A DNA stretch of 64,000 bases, from NCBI RefSeq assembly GCF_046736045.1, contig NZ_CP177134.1:558001-622000 (forward strand), read 5' to 3'. A program made the translations under genes and the position numbers. Of this stretch, positions 55,153 through 64,000 are shown in pieces. Source of the DNA: Leptospira_A sp046736045 (GTDB taxonomy: Bacteria > Spirochaetota > Leptospiria > Leptospirales > Leptospiraceae). The notes below the pieces were generated by a model. That model was not told the DNA's origin, did not search any database, and saw only the letters and a program-made list of their open reading frames with translations. The stretch's first letter is position 1; the number at the start of each line of letters is the position of its first letter.

Positions 55153-55923
55153 CTATTTTAAAAGTGATTCTGGAACTTCAGAAAACAGTTCAGACCATTT
55201 CACAGCCTTTTTTATAATTCTTGGATCATCTTCTACAAAACTCTTATGTAATATCATCTTACCATCCTTTGTAAGAGATTCAGTTTTTTCTCCTAATCGA
55301 ATATGGGAAGAAACCCCAATCCACCAATAAATTCCACCATATAGCAAGTTATAAGCGACATGACCATCTTTGGTTTTTGTACGAGACGGGCTAATCATCA
55401 TATCATCCATTACTTCCCCTGTTTCCCTTCGAAATAAAATGGAACCAAGGATTGGATAGTCTATTTCAGGTCCTGGCTCTTCGTTGATTAACATAGTTCT
55501 AATTTTACCTTCGTGTTTAGAACCCAATTGAACTTGATTGAACATATCATTTATAGAATGATTTGCTCTCCATAAATTACAGAGATGATATAGTTTGAAT
55601 TTTGAATAGTTCAGGTTTTGTAAGACAAAAAATTGTTCTGAAAAATCCATCTCGTGAATATTTACATTCTTTTTCCAAAATTGATGGATCGGTTGTTCGT
55701 AATTTGAATTAAGGAATCCTTCGCAATCGACACATAGTAAGGGCTCTTTGATTCCGTTTTGGAGAATCTCCAATCCCTTGGTTCGATCAAAATCTGGCTT
55801 TATATACTTTCCATTTTTATTGTAAAGAGATTCATACCAAAATTCAGGGATGATATGTGATTTTGCCAAAGTCTTATTTTCCTGACATAGCTTGCAAATA
55901 TCGATCTTTGATTTCAATTTCAT
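55153..55923 (-). CDS. HNH-like zinc-ribbon protein, putative nuclease
   Basis: A 256-aa protein. CKLCQENKTLAKSHIIPEFW gives a CxxC and a SHIIP motif; a second pair follows in LLCVDCEGFLN. This Cys4 plus His arrangement is seen in HNH-type nucleases, but the third HNH residue is not certain. The C-terminal part has aromatic stretches (YGGIYWWIGVSSH) and no known fold. Its start overlaps the stop of the 310-aa gene by 4 bp, so the two are coupled. Confidence 0.65.
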   Translation of the reverse strand: MKLKSKIDICKLCQENKTLAKSHIIPEFWYESLYNKNGKYIKPDFDRTKGLEILQNGIKEPLLCVDCEGFLNSNYEQPIHQFWKKNVNIHEMDFSEQFFVLQNLNYSKFKLYHLCNLWRANHSINDMFNQVQLGSKHEGKIRTMLINEEPGPEIDYPILGSILFRRETGEVMDDMMISPSRTKTKDGHVAYNLLYGGIYWWIGVSSHIRLGEKTESLTKDGKMILHKSFVEDDPRIIKKAVKWSELFSEVPESLLK

Positions 55924-56852
55924 TCAGGAGTATCCTTCTTTACGAGAAATTTCCTTAAACTCCACACACCCAGAAAACTCGTCAGAACTACTTGGGCTTC
56001 ATCCCTTGACCATTCATCTGGATCATCTTCTGGATGCTGGGATAAATGCGCTAAATTTTTTAATGACCGATACGATTCGATCCATCTTTCATTTCTAGTT
56101 AAATCTTTATCTTGCTTTTTGTCTTTGTCTCTTGATGGCAAAGGATATAATTTGTCCAACAAATTCATCGCATCACGGATCTTAGATACAGAATTCTTCC
56201 AACCCATTGGACCGCCTTGGTAAAAGAAGTCGATGGATTCTTTTACAGCGGAAGAGATACGAACCATCTCAGGGGAATCTTGAATTGGGTTATTGAGTTC
56301 AAAAAGATGATATTCGAAAAGGCCAAGTTTATTTAAAAAATTGATCCAGGTTTTTTGGGGAATGACAAAAGGAATGTGTACATCAACGTTCAATTTCCAG
56401 TCAAAAGTAAATCCTTCGTTCTTGACTATTTCTCTAGCCCAGGTAATATGAAACTTCAGATCAAAATCAAATTTTGGTTCATTTCCATTTCTAAGTCGCT
56501 CAAATTCAAATAAGTCGGCAATTGTTGTTTCGCATTCCAATTGAAACCAATAATTTTCTTTAAGCCAGTAAGAACAAAGTGCTTCCTCATTCCGAACCGT
56601 AGCTAAAAGAAATTTCTGTTGGTATAGATGTTCCGTATAAGCCTTTAATTTACCTATTGTATTTTCCAGAAAGCCATAGTCTTTCAATTCATTCTTAAGT
56701 TCTTTTGTATTTAAGTTCAGAACCAAAGGAATTTTAAAGAAGATCCTAGACTTACTTTTTTCAAAAAAGATTTCATTGATGATTGGCAATTCGAACTTAC
56801 CAAGCTCATAGTGATGATAACTAAAGGAAAACGATTGACTCATCACTTCCAC
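55920..56852 (-). CDS. Island protein of unknown function (310 aa)
   Basis: The GTG start immediately follows the mini-ORF stop; an ATG at 56843 is the alternative. The middle is beta-rich (FHITWAREIVKNEGFTFDW). The helical C-terminal third has RNERWIESYRSLKNLAHLSQ, then DPDEWSRDEAQVV and a final helix; this could be a HEPN-like helical bundle, but no catalytic RxxxxH is evident. It is coupled to the HNH-like gene, suggesting a two-protein accessory unit between hsdM and hsdS. Confidence 0.65.
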   Translation of the reverse strand: MEVMSQSFSFSYHHYELGKFELPIINEIFFEKSKSRIFFKIPLVLNLNTKELKNELKDYGFLENTIGKLKAYTEHLYQQKFLLATVRNEEALCSYWLKENYWFQLECETTIADLFEFERLRNGNEPKFDFDLKFHITWAREIVKNEGFTFDWKLNVDVHIPFVIPQKTWINFLNKLGLFEYHLFELNNPIQDSPEMVRISSAVKESIDFFYQGGPMGWKNSVSKIRDAMNLLDKLYPLPSRDKDKKQDKDLTRNERWIESYRSLKNLAHLSQHPEDDPDEWSRDEAQVVLTSFLGVWSLRKFLVKKDTPE

Positions 56853-56990
56853 TCATCCAAATAACTCAGGTTGCACAACCAGCTTTGATCTAAAATCCAC
56901 AACAATGATAAACGGATTAGGTGCCGCAAAATAATGTTGTTTGGTGGTTCCTAAACAAAAATAATAATCCTTGGTTTTAAGCCCAAACAT
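56853..56990 (-). CDS. 45-aa mini-ORF between hsdM and the 310-aa gene
   Basis: Starts at an ATG that shares one base with the hsdM stop (TGATG) and stops directly before the next GTG start, so it fills the gap exactly. It encodes a basic N-terminus (FGLKTKDYYFCLGTTKQ) and a hydrophobic, strand-like remainder (FIIVVDFRSKLVV). Too short for standard gene calling. Function unknown. Confidence 0.5.
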   Translation of the reverse strand: MFGLKTKDYYFCLGTTKQHYFAAPNPFIIVVDFRSKLVVQPELFG

Positions 56991-58525
56991 CAGTCCAATT
57001 TCACCTTTTTCAGATTTTCCAAAATCAATGCATTCAGCCTTTCTTCTTCCTTCAATTGCTCTTCCAATTCTGCTTTCAAGCTGGTAAATCTTTCTTTAAA
57101 ATCAAAATCGTCTTCTTCGTCAGGAAGTCCCACATAACGTCCAGGAGTAAGAACGTAGTCCAATTCCTTGACTCTTTCAATCGATGTTGAACTACAGAAT
57201 CCTTTGATATCTTGATATTGGTTATTACTATTTTTCCACAGATGATAGGTGTTCGCAACTTTTTTGATATCTTCTTCCGACAGCTCTTTTGTCCTTCGGT
57301 TGATCAGATAACCTTCGTTTCTTGCATCAATGAATAGAATCTCATCCCTTCTTGCTGGATTCTTACTTCGATTCAAAAACCAAAGACAGGCGGGGATTTG
57401 CGTATTTAGGAATAATTTTGCAGGAAGGTTTACAATACAATCCACCAAACGAGCTTCAATCAATGCTTTTCGTATATCACCTTCTCCCGAAGTTTTAGAT
57501 GTGAGCGCTCCTTTTGCCAACACAAATCCTGCTCGCCCATTTGGACTTAGGTGATAAAGAAAATGCTGTATCCAGGCATAATTGGCATTTCCGGTAGGAG
57601 GTATCCCAAATTTCCATCTTCCATCCCCACGTAATAAATCGCCACTCCAATCACTATCGTTAAACGGAGGATTAGCGATCACAAAATCAGCCTTTAAATC
57701 TTTATGTGAGTCATTTAAAAAAGAACCTTCATTGTTCCACTTTACTTGAGAACTATCAATTTCCCGAATGGCAAGATTCATCTTCGCCAAACGCCAGGTG
57801 GTTTGATTGCTCTCTTGTCCGTAGATGGATAGATCGTTTATTTTGCCCTGATGTTGTAATACGAATTTTTCAGACTGAACAAACATTCCCCCGGAGCCGC
57901 AGCAAGGGTCAAAAACACGACCTTTGTAAGGTTCCAGCATTTCTACGAGAAGCTCGACTACACTGCGGGGAGTATAAAATTGGCCGCCTTTTTTACCTTC
58001 GGCTAATGCAAACTCACCCAAGAAATATTCAAATACATGGCCTAAAACATCTGCACTTCGAGCTTTTGCATCACCTAACGCAATATTACTAACAAGATCA
58101 ATCAATCCACCCAAAGTGGTAGGGTCTAAATTTCCGCGTGCAAAAACTTTAGGTAAAACGTCCTTAAGAGAAGAATTGTTTTTTTCGATGGCATCCATCG
58201 CATTATCAACTTCCTTTCCAATCGTAGGCAATTTTGCCTTAGATTGCAAATAAGACCAACGCGCTATTTCCGGAACAAAAAAGATATTCTCTGCTTTGTA
58301 TTCATCTTTATCTTCCGGATCAGCTCCCGCAAAATCGCCCTTACCGCTCTTTAATTTATGATAATGTTCCTCAAATGCATCCGAAATATATTTTAAAAAA
58401 ATAAGTCCTAAAACGATATGTTTATATTCTGCCGCATCGATATTCTTCCTTAATTTATCTGCAGCTTTCCAAAGTTGCGTCTCTATCGGTTCTTCTTTTG
58501 TATTATTAGCTTTGGCCTTAGCCAT
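56990..58525 (-). CDS. hsdM: Type I restriction enzyme, M (methyltransferase) subunit
   Basis: A 511-aa protein. N-terminal HsdM domain (ADKLRKNIDAAEYKHIVLGL) followed by N6-adenine methyltransferase: QFYTPRSVVELLVEML, SAM motif FDPCCGSGGMF and catalytic NPPF in FVIANPPFNDSDW. Complete. First gene of the island operon, with GGAGAG ahead of the ATG. Upstream (58526-58660) no gene is seen. Confidence 0.97.
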   Translation of the reverse strand: MAKAKANNTKEEPIETQLWKAADKLRKNIDAAEYKHIVLGLIFLKYISDAFEEHYHKLKSGKGDFAGADPEDKDEYKAENIFFVPEIARWSYLQSKAKLPTIGKEVDNAMDAIEKNNSSLKDVLPKVFARGNLDPTTLGGLIDLVSNIALGDAKARSADVLGHVFEYFLGEFALAEGKKGGQFYTPRSVVELLVEMLEPYKGRVFDPCCGSGGMFVQSEKFVLQHQGKINDLSIYGQESNQTTWRLAKMNLAIREIDSSQVKWNNEGSFLNDSHKDLKADFVIANPPFNDSDWSGDLLRGDGRWKFGIPPTGNANYAWIQHFLYHLSPNGRAGFVLAKGALTSKTSGEGDIRKALIEARLVDCIVNLPAKLFLNTQIPACLWFLNRSKNPARRDEILFIDARNEGYLINRRTKELSEEDIKKVANTYHLWKNSNNQYQDIKGFCSSTSIERVKELDYVLTPGRYVGLPDEEDDFDFKERFTSLKAELEEQLKEEERLNALILENLKKVKLD

Positions 58526-58664
58526 TTATCTCTCCAAACTATATATCACTCATCTCTGAGTAACCCTATCTACAAATTCTAAAAGAATCTGTAAAATATC
58601 ACTCTGAAAATTTAACATATCGGTAAGACAAATGATACGAAGAATTTCCCCACCAAAAACAAAA

Positions 58665-58815
58665 GAAGCCAGGGTCAAGTGTCCTTCCCGCTCCTGTGCG
58701 CGTAAACATCCTGTTACGACGCACGAGCTACGGCCATCCGTGGCCTCGCCACCGCGAGAATGCCACTTTCCTAGGGGTTACTCTACTTACAAGATTCCAA
58801 GATACATTGCGTACA
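58665..58815 (+). repeat. rrl-flank repeat R5, right copy 1
   Basis: Begins GAAGCCAGGGTCAAGTGTCC, also found at 42645-42662, and contains the GACGCACGAGCTACGGCCAT block shared with 46236. It ends at a terminator edge (GTACATAAAAAAAGCC). Confidence 0.7.
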
Positions 58816-58816
58816 T

Positions 58817-58847
58817 AAAAAAAGCCTCTGAACTTATGTTCAAAGGC
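58817..58847 (-). terminator. Terminator of unit A downstream of rrl
   Basis: On the minus strand GCCTTTGAAC-ATAA-GTTCAGAGGC is followed by TTTTTTT. Confidence 0.88.
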
Positions 58848-58859
58848 TTCAATTCAAAT

Positions 58860-59280
58860 TAACTAATATACGACAAAGTATTTCTTGCTTCCTGATCATC
58901 ACCACCTCTCCCTCCTTCTAACCTTCCTGATCTTATACAAATCAGGGAAAGCCAACCGGAGCGACCCATAAAGCTCCCTACGTTTCCAACTCCTGCTCAC
59001 GGGACGTCCTGTCCCGATTCGCGAGCTTCGCCATCATGGCTGCGCTTCCGTTGGAAACATATTTCGCTAAGTTTACTTATTCTAGAATAACATGTGTTAT
59101 AAACAAAAAAGCCTCTGATCTTTTGACCAAAGGCTTCTCCAACATGTTATACGACATCAATTCTTTAATCATCACCACCTCTCCCTCCTCTCAACCATCC
59201 CATCATCCTTATCAGATAAAGGGAAAGCCAACCGGAGCGACCCATAGGGAGCGAGGTTATGAACTTTCGCGGGGCGTAAG
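58860..59280 (-). repeat. Tandem rrl-trailer units A and B
   Basis: Two related units (about 58860-58985 and 59138-59260) read, on the minus strand, GGGTCGCTCCGGTTGGCTTT, a variable hairpin, a purine tract GAGGGAGAGGTGGTGATGAT and a terminator. The hairpins differ in sequence but pair in both: CCTGAT/ATCAGG in A, CCTT(T)ATC/GATAAGG in B. Between the units lies another R5 copy (58985-59104). A third hairpin, GAACTTTTCGC/GCGAAAGTTC, is at 59262-59296. Candidate structured trailer RNA. Confidence 0.55.
59105..59134 (-). terminator. Terminator of unit B downstream of rrl
   Basis: On the minus strand GCCTTTGGTC-AAAA-GATCAGAGGC (with G-U pairs) is followed by TTTTTTG. Confidence 0.85.
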
Positions 59281-59322
59281 CTTAGCGAAAAGTTCATCGG
59301 TGCGGACCACCAAACAAAGATT

Positions 59323-59342
59323 AAAAAACGAGAGACGATCTC
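59323..59342 (-). terminator. Terminator T1 of rrl
   Basis: GAGATCGTCTC followed by TCGTTTTTTAA on the minus strand, 41 bp after the rRNA end; a hairpin (TTGCACGTTC/GAACATGCAA) lies between. Identical in design to 46396-46417. Confidence 0.8.
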
Positions 59343-59383
59343 AATTGTGACTTGCACGTTCTAGAACATGCAAATTGTAATAT

Positions 59384-62305
<2,922 letters not shown>

Positions 62306-62874
62306 ATATTACTTGAGTAATACCTAAAGTTTTTGTTCGTCTCTCTTGATACAATCATAACTGACTCGGCGTCATCATGATCGTTCGGCGCATTGTTTTT
62401 TAATCTTTACAATGTCGTATATTTGTTGTCAATGATCTGGGCTTTTCCCTACAAACTAGTATCTCAAGAGTATTCTCGTAAGATAATCAGTATGTCGGTT
62501 TTTCTTTGGCTTACACAGCCTAGAAGCTCTTCCACTTCTATCGATCACAGTTCCCTGCAATCTCCCGCATCAAATCGCCGCACGGGCAATCTCGGTAAAA
62601 ACCAGAATCCTAAATGTACCTGCATGGTCAAGGACTTATTATAAAAAATTCACCGATTCCTTTTAAAAAAGAGGACGTGTGTGGGATGAAAACGGAAGGA
62701 ATATTCGGGAATTATGTCTCATTAAGAAGTAAAATGAAACAAAACATAACGCGCAATAGTTTACAAAAAGAAAGGTTGCAAGCGACTAAGGTCAAAAAGG
62801 CGAACTTATCGGAAATAAATTTCGGGATTTGAGGCGTTAGGTTGACAAATAGGTTAATTCATGCTAAACGAGAC
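62306..62874. other. rrl upstream (promoter) region, no gene seen
   Basis: This should hold the rrl promoter, read leftward. AT-rich boxes are present (for example TTGCAACC and GACATAAT on the minus strand near 62700-62780), but I could not fix a -35/-10 pair. A plus-strand frame at 62614-62832 lacks a ribosome site and is not called. Confidence 0.45.
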
Positions 62875-62930
62875 ACATTGGGTGGCGGGTCTAGTTCCCC
62901 TCCCAATCAGGGCGGGGGTACAATATTCAC
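62875..62930. repeat. Dispersed repeat R1, copy B
   Basis: Inverted near-identical copy of 760-816; differs at only a few positions. Confidence 0.75.
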
Positions 62931-62976
62931 CTTCCCTTATTCCAACGAGCTCTTGTATTTAAAATCTAATCCTCCG

Positions 62977-63083
62977 CGCCAGGGATCGCAGCGGAAATCC
63001 TTTGCGTTTCCGCAAAGATTGAAGCGAAGAGCCCGATCGGTATTCAAAAGAAATTTCAATAGCCTAACAAATTCGAGGCGCCC
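62977..63083 (+). repeat. Dispersed repeat R2, copy B
   Basis: Related to 31864-31971. The internal hairpin stem is changed on both sides (TTTGCG/CGCAAA instead of TTTCCC/GGGAAA) while pairing is kept. Confidence 0.7.
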
Positions 63084-63102
63084 AACTGATTACAAGGAAA
63101 GC

Positions 63103-63216
63103 CCTTCTCTTAAAAGCAAGGGAGATGTTTTTCGCGGTGGCGAGGCCAAGGAAGGCTGAAGCTTGGGAGTTGTGACAGGAAGTCACGCGAGCAAGAGCGG
63201 ATAACACCGAACGTTG
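63103..63216 (+). repeat. Dispersed repeat R3, copy B
   Basis: Related to 1082-1194; hairpin stems differ but pair in both. R1, R2 and R3 stand side by side here, just beyond the end of the PEGA-domain gene. Confidence 0.65.
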
Positions 63217-63225
63217 ACGTTGGCG

Positions 63226-64000
63226 CTAAAACCGACCGTTGTATTGAAAATAACCGTATGACTCAGGTAAGGCGGATGTTGCAGTTGTCGCAGAGGCACC
63301 ACCGGAACTCTTTCCCGTTCCCATAGGAATGAATCCGAAATCAAAAGATTCGTTATCCCAACCTAACATATAGAAAGTGACCGCGGATACCAACATCAAT
63401 CCGATTCCTATTGTCATAGGTGCGGCTACCATTTGGCGATCTTTACGGGTTTCGATGGGTAAAGTTCCCGCAACATGTTTGTTTTTCCAATAGTTGGAAT
63501 CCGCATCACTAATCAACATGGATTGATAGAGATACCAACCCATAAACTCGGATGGATTTCCTTTCAGCATTGTATCTATCGTTGCATAATTTGTGATTTG
63601 AATCTGAGATCTTGCCGCCTCACGAGCCTTATTCGCCGCGATATTAAAATACAAATAACCCGCATAAAACAAAAGCGTTCCGTAAAGGGAATAAGTTGCG
63701 AAGTCCTTATAAGTATGGTCTAAAAATACATTCTGCTTATTGGGATAATAAATTTCGGACTTTCCGGGTCTCATCTCTATATCGAAAGAAGACACCTTCC
63801 CTTCCTGAGCATCCACTCCCCGAAAGGAATCAATGAATCCTTCTTTCGAAACACGAAGCCGATTCATCCCGACAGGAATAGGAATGTTTTCAATCGGAGT
63901 TTTTCCCAAATGAGTTACTCCCAGATAAACATCCGCTTCTTCATCGGAATAAACCGTTAAAAAAGAAGAACTGGCAATCTTCACCAACTTAACATCAATA
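63226..64000 (-). CDS. PEGA-domain membrane protein, C-terminal part (5' end outside window)
   Basis: The frame stays open to the window edge (upstream residues IDVKL precede the GTG at 63987), so the start lies beyond. A PEGA-type beta domain comes first (LTVYSDEEADVYLGVTHLGK, IPVGMNRLRVSKEGF), then two hydrophobic helices (LYGTLLFYAGYLYFNIAA and TIGIGLMLVSAVTFYML) and a Gly/Ser/Thr-rich tail ending QYNGRF. Such proteins are envelope-anchored; function unknown. Confidence 0.75.
   Translation of the reverse strand, partial: IDVKLVKIASSSFLTVYSDEEADVYLGVTHLGKTPIENIPIPVGMNRLRVSKEGFIDSFRGVDAQEGKVSSFDIEMRPGKSEIYYPNKQNVFLDHTYKDFATYSLYGTLLFYAGYLYFNIAANKAREAARSQIQITNYATIDTMLKGNPSEFMGWYLYQSMLISDADSNYWKNKHVAGTLPIETRKDRQMVAAPMTIGIGLMLVSAVTFYMLGWDNESFDFGFIPMGTGKSSGGASATTATSALPESYGYFQYNGRF

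Noticed and set aside
58860..59380. 5S rRNA gene downstream of rrl
   Set aside because: No CCGAAC-type 5S core or 5S-like ends were found; the sequence is a duplicated trailer with terminators.
62614..62832. 72-aa plus-strand ORF upstream of rrl
   Set aside because: No ribosome site, and it lies in the expected rrl promoter region; composition is compatible with chance in AT-rich DNA.

Overview
The window looks like chromosomal DNA of a spirochaete of the Leptospira type. Supporting signs are moderate-to-low GC, a stand-alone 23S rRNA gene with no 16S, 5S or tRNA beside it, lipoproteins with relaxed spirochaetal lipoboxes, an LpxD (so lipid A is made), a haem oxygenase, and several large proteins of the kind known mainly from leptospires. 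This is inferred from gene content, not from a database search.

Layout. 1-752 is the 3' end of polA. 1277-5643 holds a GNAT-type acyltransferase, a PiT-like membrane protein and a haem oxygenase/MFS pair behind two Fur-box-like palindromes. 5640-16025 is ordinary chromosome: lipoproteins, a WYL regulator overlapping a DUF2779-type nuclease, an esterase, an Atg22-like MFS protein, a BFD-like ferredoxin, a RibD-like reductase, DoxX and LpxD. 16070-20070 is a signalling cassette: GAF/PAS/PP2C phosphatase, histidine kinase and response regulator. 20492-29703 holds a PilZ/DUF1577-like protein, an FKBP, a long orphan protein, a beta-propeller lipoprotein and two polytopic membrane proteins, one apparently starting at a non-canonical codon. 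30033-42441 holds ArsR/AHSA1, a VapBC-type toxin-antitoxin pair, a secreted metzincin-like protein, a ketosphinganine-reductase-like SDR opposite a GH5 endoglycoceramidase-like lipoprotein, a TerB-like protein, a glutaminase neighbourhood, and a RetSat/CrtI-like oxidoreductase divergent from a TetR regulator.

42466-46800 is a scrap zone. It has a MITE-like element with perfect 22-bp terminal inverted repeats, dispersed repeats, a complete tyrosine recombinase embedded in a decayed flavin monooxygenase gene, a TetR remnant, other gene ends, and a detached divergent copy of the last ~220 nt of 23S rRNA with its own terminators. From there to the intact rrl (59384-62305, minus strand) lies a type I restriction-modification island, all on the minus strand, bounded by two same-orientation rrl 3' ends.

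The most interesting content is inside that island. Between hsdM and hsdS sit a 45-aa mini-ORF, a 310-aa protein and an HNH-like zinc protein. Between hsdS and hsdR sits a tightly coupled five-gene module: an OLD-like ATPase with a TOPRIM-like C-terminus, a GHKL (histidine-kinase-fold) ATPase, a DUF4325/STAS-like protein, a PIN-domain protein and a dual-specificity phosphatase carrying a frameshift. Its composition suggests partner-switch-type control of a nuclease, and it is the best candidate here for an undescribed, probably anti-phage, system.

Both window ends and the scrap zone contain several families of dispersed non-coding repeats. At least one preserves hairpins by compensatory change. 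The window ends inside a PEGA-domain protein gene.
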